Source: Paragonimus westermani (lineage: Eukaryota > Platyhelminthes > Trematoda > Plagiorchiida > Troglotrematidae). Taken from it: a DNA stretch of 64,000 bases. Below the pieces are notes generated by a model that was not told where the DNA came from, made no database searches, and saw nothing but the letters and a program-made list of their open reading frames with translations. Every line of letters begins with the position of its first letter. The stretch's first letter is position 1. Below, piece by piece: positions 12,101-23,285 of the stretch. The stretch covers positions 1 to 64,000 of the forward strand of contig QNGE01000992.1 in the NCBI GenBank assembly GCA_008508345.1, read 5' to 3'. Made by a program: the position numbers and the translations under genes.

Positions 12101-13065
12101 CCGTGATGATCATGTGAACTGAAAGAAAAACTCAATGTTTACCAGCACCATAGTTACCAATCTCTTTTGTTGTTGATCCTTTTAAAGGTGAATATGCTAA
12201 TCGCTACAAGGAAGGCCAGCTGTGAAGCTGACTCTGTTTCTAAATCCATGTTTATGTGGCCCAGAACCACAAATCTTGTGAATAGTGATGGAACAAAATG
12301 GAGGTTTGATGCCCATTTATTGAACAAACACCAAGATGCACGTAGACCTTGTCCAAGTTGAGCTTGGTCGATGAAAAGAAGTAAATCACGTATGGCCTGA
12401 ATGACAGAGTAAAACGAGTTTTCGAGAGGCCGATCGAATTGCGGCAGTTTATCTTGATTTTGTCAGGGAGTGACTAAGCTCGCATGCACTGATATATTGT
12501 GTGGTTGGTTTGGTTTGTATTCCACGTAGTCTAATAAACTGGTCAGTGGTCGGCAGTCGTTTCAGGTGTGTTAGCAAGCACGTAAACATCCCGCATCATG
12601 TTGATTACCATCATACACATGAAACACCATAACGCGTGGCGAGATATACTACATCTCATTCGTTTATAGGAGTGCAAGAGTGATATGTTTCCATTACCCG
12701 TTCACTTGACTGAGAGGTCAACTGGCACATGATGTAGATCGATGCTTGTGATACGCGGTCGGATGCTGCTCAACAAGGTGACTGTGGAATGCACAGCTTT
12801 GTGCGACAGAGTTTGGTTGAGTCATCTGTTTGGCAACCTAAACTTATCAACAAAGGCTTATCCGTTACCGTAAATGATCGAGTGGCTAAAGGATGGACAC
12901 GCTAGTCTAATTAGCCTATGCGATGCTAAATAAATCGATTCATTGCCTTTAAAGGGTTTAGAATTGTCTAAAAATGTTTTTTCTGCAGGACAATATTCTG
13001 TGAACAAAGTACGTGGACTCTGTTTTTGAGCTGGTCTTCTTCTCATAAGGCACACAGAGGTTTCT
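9158..13065. other. No recognised gene or element
   Basis: Short open frames only, on both strands. Around 11990-12035 a GCTGTTGC/GCAACAAC hairpin-like low-complexity patch occurs. No transposon protein, SINE or RNA gene is recognised in this 3.9 kb. Confidence 0.5.
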
Positions 13066-13140
13066 GATGGTTGGGAACAGTGGTGGTGTTGTTTGTAGCT
13101 CGGGTTGACGGTTTTGGTATTGATATGTTCACCGAGCTTG

Positions 13141-13199
13141 GCATTTACGTTGCAAACGTTTCATCACCAGGTGAGGTGACATCATAAGTGCGTAAGTGT
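13141..13199 (-). ncRNA. Mirror hammerhead in left arm, core broken
   Basis: This is the minus-strand counterpart of the motif in the right arm. The core reads CTTATGA because base 13196 is A where the palindrome predicts C, so conserved G5 is lost. Stem II, GAAA and the cleavage site are unchanged. This copy should be inactive. Confidence 0.7.
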
Positions 13200-13226
13200 T
13201 TCAGCGTATATTTTGAATACGCTGAA

Positions 13227-13285
13227 ACACTTACGCACTGATGATGTCACCTCACCTGGTGATGAAACGTTTGCAACGTAAATGC
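13227..13285 (+). ncRNA. Hammerhead ribozyme, Penelope-type (short stem III)
   Basis: The core CTGATGA lies at 13238-13244 and GAAA at 13264-13267. Stem II is GTCACC/GGTGAT with loop TCACCT and one bulged T. Stem III is reduced to the C-G and A-U pairs, giving a GTT cleavage triplet with the cut after 13271. Stem I pairs GCA with TGC, then after a three-base bulge TTAC with GTAA, the internal-loop design common in natural hammerheads. All conserved core bases are present. Such minimal-stem-III ribozymes are known to cleave as dimers; activity here is inferred. Confidence 0.75.
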
Positions 13286-15975
13286 CAAGCTCGGCGAACA
13301 TATCAATACCAAAAGCATACGGAGGTAATGGTTTACAGGCCACTACTTCTAACGGCCGTTAATGTGACTATCTCCGAAAACATCCCGTTATAGATTTATT
13401 TTGATCACGTTAATAGCAGTCATACAAAGACGACAGGAACGACTTAGTACTTCCTGATAGCTAAGGAAATCTTATTGCACCGATAACCATTCGATTGTAT
13501 CTGCAGCTGTAGGTCTGAATCACGACCTCTAGCACTTAGCAAATTTGCGTACCGTTGCGTACCGTTGGCAATATCTCACTCTTATCCGTTTGACTTGTTT
13601 GATTCGTAGAGCATTAGCAGACGAAAAGTGTGAAGCTCAAATAATGGTTCTTGAATCCAGGTGAGACTTTCAGTTGTCTTTAACTTGCCTTTTGTTGAAA
13701 ACCTTTGCGGATATTCGTTTTCAGCATTCCCCTATCACACTGATTCACAATTAGTCTTCTGTTGAAATATCACTCATTTACGTGAACTGACGAGATGTGT
13801 CTGGAATGGAAGTCCAGGTGAACATACTTCTCTGTTCCCTTCTTCTTATATAGACGATTTCTTCTTTTCTTCTAAAGTTGAAATGAAAGATTCACATTCT
13901 AACGGTAATTTCTGTCCTCACGTTTACCCATTGGACTCGCATACTTGGTCTGCCTCCCGTAGAGTTTTAAAAGTGAGGATGTTTTGTATTCGAGCTCTAA
14001 CAACCATCATCATTTTCGATTGCTTGACAACTACAGTTAACTATCCCCTGGTTGGTATACTATAGTCAGGTCTCTTTCCGCCAAATATCTTCCAAACTTA
14101 TCCGGTCATTTCGTGTAGCGGCCCTCTTTAACAAGTCTAAACATTTAGCTTTGAACCTGAAATCCAACTTCATGCACTCTCTGGCTTGTCATTTTATGGT
14201 CGCATGCATTGGTTGCACTTCAATCCACAATAGTTGAGAAGGATTGCACGCTCTTTGTGGGGCTACTCGGGAGTCTGTTGAGTCGTGCTGAATTTTACTG
14301 TATAACCTCTGCCAACCCTATCATTTCCAAGAGCTTTCGAGTTGCGACCAATTCTACTCACCTTCTTTTTCAACGTAGTTCATCTCTAATTGTTCCTTAC
14401 ATCCAAAACGGAAATTGGAACCATATCTTCCAAAAATTATTTTGCTCGCTGCTTCACACATGTCTGATACGACCATAGTTTGTTTCTGAAAGCGATCTGC
14501 TGATAAGCCTTTGCTAGATTAACATTTAACACTCACGTAATCCTCTACTGAACTGTAGTCGTAACTTCATGATGAATATGTAGGCCAATCAAATGAAGGA
14601 TGTTCGATTTGGCCTGATTTGATCTGTGAACTACAAGATGTGATATGCATTTTATTGTATTGCATCCTGCTTCTAAAGGGTAGCTCGTTACACTTGAAAT
14701 GGGAATAATTTTCAATAGTTAGACAGGTGCGCTTGAGTGAATGGCAGATCTGAGTGCTATCAATGAGGTGAAATTATTGCCCACCACTTCTTATCTACTG
14801 CCAACCTTAATCGGTGTATCAGTAAAGAGGGAATTCTGGGTGGTTTACTTGAACAAGGTGAGTGCAGAATCATCCGACATACATCGAACAGAACCCGGAC
14901 AGCACCATTTTAATGAGAACAGATAACAAACCTTTCTACAGAACTCCTTTACAGAGACAGTTGGCAGTGTGACGAGCGCTCTCCCGTACCCAGTACCAAT
15001 TTCAGTGGTTCATAAATTAGGCTGTACATCATGTTTCCCAGGCGCCTTATTATATTGCTGGTTAATGATAAAAATCCATTTGTATTGGGTGGAGGCCTGC
15101 AAGTTCTAATCACAGCACCTCCAGGACAGTAAATGATGTCCCAGTCACCATCTCATTGGACATTCCGACGTGGAATTTCGGTCGGTTGTTTAAACGGTCT
15201 GGTAACAGTGGATAGAAAACACATTGGCCACATGTGTGCCATTATCGGCTGTGACACAAATATGTAGGTATGTCATTTCTCAACAATACATTTATAACAC
15301 ACAGCTCATATACAACAAAAACGTTGCAACCTAACTGCGGAACTTGAGATTCAGAACGATTCGATGTCAAATTATTCGTCAACCTGTGAGGAAGACTGGA
15401 TCAAAATGCATGTGGAAGTGTCATGAAGGGTGTTGTTGTCTGCGAGCCCGTTGTCAGAGGCCTATGGATACGGTGTATCGAAGTTTTATGCAAAGTACTA
15501 TCTGAAATGTTCCTACAGATTCTCAGAGTCTGCTTCTGATAAAGCCGTCATTACCACATTCTCAGTAAACTTACATCCTGCCTAGTTGTTAACCCTGACA
15601 GCAATGTGTGAAACTTAGCTCAATGAACAGTGCGTTAGTTGGAGCATGGTGAAATTATCTTTGAGTGGTGCCTTCGACAGCTCATTTTGGCATTATGGTA
15701 TTCAGTGAACTCAAGCGGGTATGAGATTTACAATTTGAAGTATGTCCGTCCTGGTTAATAGACGACCGACTCTGATATGTATTCACCGGTACTTTGCCTA
15801 AAGATCTATCCAGTTTAACACGGAATATTCTAAAAACTTCCTTACAAACACAAGGTTCCGTCAAGGATGTCATTCAACACTGTGGGACGGCATGACCCGA
15901 CGGTTGTTCAGAAATAATGTGGGTGGAATGGTACTGATTGACCAAGTGTTTCCCATTGTTGTTTCTGTCTCATTG

Positions 15976-15990
15976 TCTCTCTCTCTCTCT
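15976..15990. repeat. (CT)n microsatellite
   Basis: This is a 15-base uninterrupted TC run. Confidence 0.95.
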
Positions 15991-16450
15991 ACTGCTCACT
16001 AACGTCAATGGTACAACTGGAAACAGCTTACGCCTGTTATCAACAGTCATGGGGAGCGTTCTACTCTCTTTACTCGTTAGATAACTGAAACTTGTGCTCA
16101 GATATACTGTAGAATACTATATCCTAAGATCCATTAGTTCAACTCTACCTAGCAGGCTTAGGTAGAAAATCTCTGATTAGTTCTAACAGCAAAGTGAGTC
16201 GTTCACAAGTTGGAGTTAGAACAAGCAGCATAGTGCATCAGCGTCTTACCCTTCACAAGTCGTAAGTTCAATCATTCCTCTCAAGCAGTGTTACTAGTTG
16301 TAACGAACGCATATTGGCAGTACATGTCTCCGTCACAGGGCAACACTTCCACCCATTTTCCTTGTTCCTTATTTCGAAAACTTCAGAAAACAAAGAGCGT
16401 GCTTGACTGAGATTTTCCCAGTCCAACCCACCTGTAGACACACAACACAA

Positions 16451-16470
16451 ACTTAACTTAACTTAACTTA
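16451..16470. repeat. (ACTTA)4 tandem repeat
   Basis: Four exact copies of the pentamer ACTTA occur in a row. Confidence 0.95.
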
Positions 16471-16991
16471 ATTCCAGTCGACCTGAATTACTCTTGAGAC
16501 ATGCGTGTACGATTAACACTGCAAGACAAACACTCGCTAATTTTATGCCCGCATGGGAGAACCAGGTGTGGAGTCTAGACAGTTAACTGGTCTTTCGTCC
16601 ACTTTTGATGGACAACAAAATTTTCATCACTCATCTACTGTCGGTTGTCGTGCACTGAGAATATGTGTTCTTCCGCACTCGTATAAAATGGTTGACAGAT
16701 TGTCTCAGAACTTTTGTGCATTTTGTACCAGCACCTGGCTATTTGCACTTCAGATCAGTCTAATTTGTGAGCAGTCGAATTCGCTTTACATTATGTAAGA
16801 TAATGTTCCCTGTATGATTCACTCCATCCCGTTAGTTATTATGGAACCTTCGTGATGATGAGTTGTCCGGATACTTTCAGTGAGACATTAGGAGTCCACC
16901 TGCACTTCAACACACCCAGTCCCGCTTTCTAGTGTTCAGGCCATACTACTTACGTTTTCAGTGCTCATAAGTGACGCATTTATATACACTA

Positions 16992-17155
16992 AACATCATC
17001 CGCAGTTGATCGCGGTTGCACACATTACCATAGGCTTTTACTCGGCATTAACGTGAGTTAAACTCGAGCCTGGTACTTCTATCCGGAAGGGGTCGACTGG
17101 AAATTCTATAGAGATGCGACCAATGTGATCAATTGTGGATGCTGTTCAATTTGTA
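16992..17155. mobile_element. Inverted pair of decayed SINE tails
   Basis: At 16992-17035 the minus strand shows the SINE tail (ATCATCCGCAGTTGATCGC corresponds to the reverse of GATCAAATGTGAGTGAT). At about 17046-17155 the plus strand shows the same tail in sense, starting with the remains of the ribozyme (GAGTTAAACTCGAGCC for GAGCGAAACTCGAGTC), then GGTCGACTGGAAATTCTAT and ATGCGACCAATGTGATCAA. Both copies are strongly mutated. The head-to-head arrangement repeats that of the perfect palindrome at 28.2 kb. Confidence 0.6.
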
Positions 17156-20100
17156 TACAAACCAAAATTCCCTAATATTCACCACTGACACAGTTATGCT
17201 CATCCAGTTCGAACAGTCCTCACACACTCACGCGACATAGACTACTGAACTTCAGTAACTGCACAAGTTAAGTGGTCGGCTTTCCTAGATTTGCTATAGA
17301 TCCCCATGCTTAAAAATGCTGATTGATAAGTCTGTTTCCGTGTTTTTCTAAGAGAATAAATATGAACTCTTTTATCACGTACTTCCGCGTGACCGACATT
17401 TTTCTTAACGAAGCTCAAATACCTTAACTGATGAGGATGTGAGTCATTTAACAACCTGTGTAGACGTCACGCCGTGTAGTGCAATTAAAAGATGCCCGTT
17501 TTGGAACAAGTATAAATTAGTTGTATATCTTGTGAGTAGATCCACCTTCAAGAATTCAGACAACTCGCATGCGATAACACATCTTCATCTCAGGGTTAAG
17601 GAAATTTGTGCACTCTAATGAAGTTTCGTTGTCATTTTTGATATTACACAAGCCTGTGTGTCTGTAAGTTTCAGTCGTCGAATCACAGTGTTTCTGAACC
17701 CTACGGATAATCAGTCAATCTCATCATTTCGTTTTGACATCCAAAGAGGTTTGGAAGTATCTCTCTGCGTTATAACCCGTGAGAATATTTCTCTCCGCGG
17801 TCCACATCTTGCTGATTGGGTGGATTTTGTTAAAAATAGGGTTTCCACAGGTCGGATGGCTATCCACAGTTATGGAAATTTCCATACCAATGAATAATGA
17901 AATCATACATGTAACCTTTTCCTATACCTACCGGAAGGGAACGAAAACACCTTGTCTCGATCCCAAGATCTTATTATAGCACACACACCGAACCGCCTAA
18001 GCATTCGGTCATCAACCTGACAAGTAACAATGGTGACTATGGTATTTTGTTAAATTGAATGTATCGAATTTGACATCTTTTCTATTGTTAACGATATTCT
18101 GTCAGATTCACCTAGAAACAGAAAATAAACCTGATAGGCTGAGTAGCAAGATCCTTCAGGTTGATTTGGAGTCTCAGAATGAGCAAAACTGATGTTGCAA
18201 AACGTCAGGATGCCGTAACAACTAGTCACACAGGATGACTGAGATGAAAAACTGTAAGTTGTAGGCGGTGGGAATTAGGAGTGTCAGGCTACCAACAACA
18301 GCCGGAAGTACATTGGTACCGATACCAAATGTGTTGGAAATTACAAACATTCTGTCTGTCCCGTATTGACCTCAAGATGAGAGCCTGTTACAACATGAGA
18401 TTAACTCCCTTTGTATACTATCCCACCGACAAAGTTTATGAAATCTATGCTAAAGTCACCTTGCCCTCATCCAGCCTGAAACGTGTCGCAATCTATTTGC
18501 ATGACCTTCGATTCTACCGGACCGAACATCATCTTAAGAATTATGTACATTTGCCGCAACTTGATACACATCTAGCCTGTGTGTCTGCTGTCTCGTTATG
18601 ACACAGTAACGCTCATTAAAGCATCTGCTACACCGAACAACCACCGAGTCCCCCACCTGGTCATACATGAATTTGGCGTCATAACTTACGAACAAACGCC
18701 TGACAGGTGAGTGCACTTTTACAAGACATACCAGGTACATGCATGCGCTCTGGTATCAGCAATTTGAAATCTGTTCGACTAAGAAGCTGAGTGGAGACAG
18801 AGCTGTTAAAGTCCATTTCTCTATTTCGCATCGTTTGTGTTTCCATCGGTCATCTGTGGATGACACGACAGCAACACATCAGTCCCAGTGCGTCACAATC
18901 CAGACAGTTGAGAATGGTGCGATTTCGAGTAAGAGGCTGGTGGAACAGGAGGTAAACGCAGATGCGTACACAGACACCTAATCAGAACTTGTCCAATTAC
19001 AAGCCTATACAATAAATTCGATGATTAAATCGACAAACACAGCGCTTCCAGCAACTTTGTGTTGCCCACATGAACTCCGGATTGGGTCGAGGGTTAACTC
19101 AAAGCCTAGCTAATAAGTTTAGATCACGAAAATAGCGTAACTTATTATGCGCAATGGTCGTCTATTGGACAATGCGTCATTTAGACTGAGCCCGAAGGTG
19201 CACTTAAACTGAAGCGATCTTTAAAATTAATATACCTCAACGTATATCTGTTTCGAGGCTGTATCCGTTCATTCGTAAGTAAGCCTTTCAGCGTCCATAA
19301 GCTTGTTCTTTCAATGTTGTTTTACTCAAACAGCTCTCTGCATGGATTACTGTTTGATTCACACACGGTGACCAATTATTATGTGAAGGGTATATTCGGT
19401 CGGAATGCACCGCAGCAAACAGAGCTGCACGAGTTGGCACGTCTAACAGAAGAATTCCCATGGGTTAATGAAATTAAGTTGTAATGGCAAAGAACGGCTG
19501 CCCCTGTTGTTCTGTGCTTCGGTCGTTAAGGGCTAACATAGTGAGGGTGAGCGATCACACTATACTGCCCACAATATTACTGTTCAGTAGTGGGACAGGA
19601 GCATAGATTTTGATGTTTAAGTAGCCGCGGAAGAAACGCAAGAAGAAACACTGGAGTGCAGCATGACATGAAATGGTTCTCGGTACGTCCAGGTTTTTCG
19701 TAACTGGATCACTTCTAAAATACACCTTAATTCGTTAATTCAGATAACCGGGTTTTACATGTAATCAAGTCCCACTAGTTCAGCTACTTGGTTCCCACTA
19801 CCAAGCGTCCGTCTAAGCTCCACACCTTCACAACTTTTGGTACACACTTATAAGTTCTCTTCGTTTATCTTCACTGTCTATGAAGATCGCCACCTGCATC
19901 ACTCCGATCCACACATTTCAAAATAGATTGTCAAGGCTGATCCAACATAGCCATAAACGATGGTTAGTTGTCAAAGCATAGATGCTGATAGGCAAACGGA
20001 CTGTTTACGCGACACAATTAAGTTCCCATGAATGGTGCATAAAATGACCATTAACCAAGAGGTAAAGCAAACCACCATACACCTTAGAATGAGAATAGCT

Positions 20101-21574
20101 GATCACGTGGTCAGTGTTCCGTACAATTACCATATGGGTAAAACCTTAAGGCTGGCGTACTAAAAGTTGCTGTCTAAGCAGGATATTCATTTCGAGATAA
20201 TATAATTCGTCTTCCTGCATTGACAGAGTTTTATATTATTAAGGTGGAGATTGCTGCCAGTTTGTACAGGAGATTAACGTAGTCTCTTTGAAGAATAGAT
20301 ATTTGGGGTATACATTTTTGAGCACAACAGTACATAAGTTATTTGTAAACGATGGAGTTGAGGTGCTGACTATCCGCTTTTAAGTTCCAGAAGAGATGAA
20401 TCGAGAAGTTTGAGAGTGTTTCTGATCACGGCCAAGGGAAGGTCAGTCACATTGAAACCTTGCTCCAAACTTGAATGTTGTGATACATTCGATCGTGTCA
20501 CAACTGCTGGTAGGCAGCAACAGAGTGATGTGCCTGACCTTACTCTATCTCAGGCAGCCAAGATGCCCTTAGCTTTGAAAAGGTAACGTTAACCTTTCTG
20601 GTGATAAGGTCACAGGCCGAAGCATAACTATGACGGAACTATGACAAATCATTTAATGAGAAATGCAACCATCTTTATATGTTCAGTCAAGATGATAGAA
20701 TGTGAATATGAGTATAAAAAAGAGAGGAGGCAGCATACATCCACCCAGTAGAAAGCATCTTCGTAAATTTGGAATCTAATGCGGGTTAGCTGTGCTGGCA
20801 AAAGGCCATAGCAACACAAATCAGCCAGTGTTATGAGTGAATACGGTTGAAGTAGGACTAGTGAACTACACCGACTGAAGCACAGTCTCGCCAATCTACT
20901 AGAACCTTGCAAGAACGGACCGTGATTCAAAATCCATACTTACTGTTGTTGTGGATAACTTATTTGTCTCACATGTACGTATAAATAGTGAAACCAAGCA
21001 TACCACTGAACTTGCCGTTTTTTACCGGAATTAGAGGATAACTGAAACTTTTCAACCCTTACCACCTCAGGTACCGCACTGGTTAGAGTTAGCAGGATTT
21101 TTAGGGGCAGTCCAGTAGTTTCAATGTTAATTGTAAGCGAACCTTATCGGACACGAAACTACGATACCTCGGTCTCACCTAACGTGGGGTCAGTGACGTT
21201 TTGGTCAGCACAGTTTACTCATGAGAACATGGACCGAATGGGGATGTGCTCTGCTGATATGATCCAATAAATGTGAACGTTAAATATGGTGCCTCTTTTC
21301 GGAAGATGTTAACCGAAAAAGTCCATTTGAATACGGATGCTAAAATTAAATGTGAGGGATGCTCAGATTGCATCAACAAAACCGTTGACGATCAAGCAAG
21401 AATGAAGCAATCAGATATGCACACATCCGGAAAATGAAGAGAAAGGCTGTTAGAGATAAGTAAGCTTGCATCCATCACAATATTTACCGGCCTGTGGTGC
21501 TGTCTGCTCCCAATCCAAAACAGGAGACCACGACAACAAGTTGGTTTTGACCCGTTGACCTACGGGATATATAC
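17156..21574. other. No recognised gene or element
   Basis: The longest frame is 106 codons at 18281-18601 plus, without domain likeness. A 51-bp minus-strand stretch 20789-20739 lies between a fair acceptor (TTTTGCCAGCACAG) and a GAT-GTATGC donor, and could be a micro-exon (LTRIRFQIYEDAFYWVD). Nothing else can be named. Confidence 0.4.
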
Positions 21575-21927
21575 CTTTCAAGCTAATCAAAACCACCGTT
21601 CCGCCTGAAATATCCTGAATGACCTGAAAGAGTGTGCTTGCAGAGTGAATTGTTAAAGCTATTACTGCTGACATTCTGTTAATCTGAATATTTTATTGAA
21701 AAGAGCATTTCCCACTTTCACATGACTTGTTCTACTGCTGGATACACTGATTACACTGTTAATTCCACCTGTTCAGTTCTGAAAAGCAGTGGAAACTCAA
21801 CTGGTGACATACCATTTACTGTTGTAACTTCTTTGAATTCTAACTTGTTGTGAACTATTGAAGCCTCTACACAAAACGGAATTTGATACATCTTACTTTT
21901 AAGCATTTTAACTCTACTCGGTAAAGT
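21575..21927 (-). CDS. Candidate two-exon gene segment, unknown protein
   Basis: Two minus-strand open stretches can be joined in frame through a 145-bp intron. Exon 1 (21927-21769, 53 codons, phase 0 to 0) follows the acceptor GTATTCAACAG and ends at ACAG with donor GTGGAA. It reads TLPSRVKMLKSKMYQIP, FCVEASIVHNKLEFKEV, then SPVEFPLLFRTEQ. Exon 2 (21623-21575, 49 bp) follows a strong acceptor CACTCTTTCAG, reads VIQDISGGTVVLISLK and ends at AAAG with donor GTATAT, leaving phase 1. The phases fit, which is worth more than either frame alone. No family is recognised. The open exon candidate at 23.1 kb lies upstream on the same strand but ends in another phase, so an unseen exon would be needed between them. 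Confidence 0.35.
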
Positions 21928-22815
21928 CTGTTGAATACACATACTGCATTCGCCTCAGCATAATGGGTATCGTCAACATCATCTGGATTAGCATCCCGCG
22001 TCCGAAATGTCCACCACACCAATCGGAACGCGTTTGCTTCAATTTATTCTCTTTAGTTTCTATGTCCCTGATCTCCAAACGGACAACTGTGCACAACTAA
22101 TCCAATGTTTTCGTTATGTTGTGCAACGCTTATAACGGTGACCACAATTCAGAAGAACAGGCACAGTTAATCACGATGTTAAAATGTAATCTGAATGTCT
22201 TCAGTTAAAACAAAAACGGCACACTAGCCAGATGTGCTCCTATTGCTTTGTGTTGTAAAATTTCGATAATTTTGCTCGTGCATTTCTTTTGAACTGTGAG
22301 ACTGCCTTTCGACTTTCGATACACGCTTTGGAGCTCCATTCTCCGGTGACCGCTCACACTTACCCGTTTGCTTTCTCACTGAAGGGTCAGAATGGGCCTT
22401 CATTAGCCCATCGTTTTCTCCGACTGTTTGGTTCCAAATGCCTTACATTACCTCGTCCGCCCTATACTGCCATCTCGTTCCACTTACTGTAGTTTTATTG
22501 GCCTGTGACGTTCATTCGGTGTGCTGACTGGACCTCCATTGGTAGGCGGGTGTATCCTGCGAACAGCTCTGAGGTAGTGACGGTTTCGACGTAGTTGAAT
22601 ATATTCAGCATCGTGCACGTCGAGAGTGTGAGTAATCGTCCAGTCGGCTGTCCACTAAACGACGAGGACATGCTCATCGGGGTACTAGGAAAGTATGGGA
22701 ATTGCGATATTCAGCGTTGGCGTTTTCCTTTAATTGCGTCAACCATTTGTGGTTGGTTTACATACTAGCGAACATTCACCACCACAGCAAAAAAGGGTGA
22801 AACAGACAACAATTT

Positions 22816-22985
22816 TTAAAAGTGGTCTGGTAGATAAATGTCTGTACCACCACTCTGACAATTGCTGTTTGGTCGTGTGTTCGACTCCCGGGCGTACGTG
22901 GTGCTGAGGAGACCCAACAAAGTTAAAACAGCTGTTCACCACTGTGTTGCCCATCACCGGGACCAAGTGCTTTCGCATTTCCTTC
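22816..22985 (+). mobile_element. Second tRNA-derived retroposon (Sm-alpha-like), decayed
   Basis: A tRNA-like promoter is seen: TGGTCTGGTAGAT at 22823-22835 as A box and GTTCGACTCC at 22879-22888 as a near-perfect B box. Directly downstream is a hammerhead-like fold (22898-22943). This order, tRNA-like RNA polymerase III promoter followed by a ribozyme, is that of the schistosome Sm-alpha family. The sequence differs from the main SINE of this window and only one copy is present. The ends are not defined. Confidence 0.65.
22898..22943 (+). ncRNA. Hammerhead ribozyme motif, core mutated
   Basis: CTGAGGA lies at 22904-22910. Stem II (GACCC...GTT) is partly decayed, and the GAAA core is AAAA at 22925-22928, so G12 is lost. 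Stem III pairs AACA with TGTT around a GC loop; the cleavage triplet is GTT, with the cut after 22936. Stem I is a perfect six pairs, GTGGTG with CACCAC. The geometry is complete, but the G12 change predicts no activity. Confidence 0.65.
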
Positions 22986-23106
22986 AGTTGCGACGGTAGA
23001 TACTTGTTAGTTTAAAAACAACAATAAATATCCTATTTACTTCGGCCTATGAATGTCAGGAAGCGTAATAGCCGAAGGAAGAAACCCCGTTTGTGTTACT
23101 GATTAC

Positions 23107-23285
23107 CTAATGGACATTCCCCCATCGAGCTTCTGCTTTTCAGGATCCGTGTCATCAGCCATGTCAACTGCAAAGCCATTTACCCTAGACATCACCAAGA
23201 AGTCATTGAAAACTTCACTTGGCAAGTACGTTTGCACAGTTCTATTACACATCCCAATTTTCTGCTCTAGACAGTTTCGCTCAAC
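23107..23285 (-). CDS. Candidate internal exon, unknown protein
   Basis: A minus-strand stretch of 179 bp is bounded by a good acceptor (TCTAACCTAACCTGTCAG, first exon base 23285) and a near-consensus donor (ATTAG then GTAATC, last exon base 23107). It enters in phase 0 and leaves two bases over. The peptide reads VERNCLEQKIGMCNRTVQTY, LPSEVFNDFLVMSRVNGF, AVDMADDTDPEKQKLDGGMS, with balanced composition and an acidic C-terminal part. One N-glycosylation sequon (CNRT) is present. No family is recognised. This is the best single host-exon candidate because both splice sites and the frame agree, but no neighbour exon in matching phase is seen within 1.2 kb downstream. Confidence 0.42.

Larger units (their letters stand above)
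13066..13314 (+). mobile_element. Palindromic hammerhead element (Penelope-type), nearly complete
   Basis: The unit starts with a 46-bp head (GATGGTTGGGAACAG...) shared with the element at 41,028. It continues as an almost perfect palindrome: left arm 13112-13208, 9-nt loop, right arm 13218-13314, with two mismatches in 97 bp. The right arm carries a complete hammerhead motif on the plus strand; the left arm carries its mirror copy on the minus strand. The head plus right-arm organisation matches the 183-bp element at 41 kb, whose left arm is only about 20 bp. Assignment to Penelope-like elements rests on the ribozyme form and the inverted terminal repeat; no protein is encoded. Confidence 0.8.
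13315..16991. other. No recognised gene; short tandem repeats only
   Basis: It contains a decamer GCGTACCGTT repeated twice (about 13547-13567), a CT run at 15976-15990 and four ACTTA units at 16451-16470. Short open frames show no family likeness. Confidence 0.5.

Noticed and set aside
22816..22890. True tRNA gene
   Set aside because: Only the A and B boxes are tRNA-like; no complete acceptor and anticodon stems can be drawn, and a ribozyme follows.
22739..22978. 79-codon minus-strand open frame
   Set aside because: It is antisense to the tRNA-like retroposon and its ribozyme.
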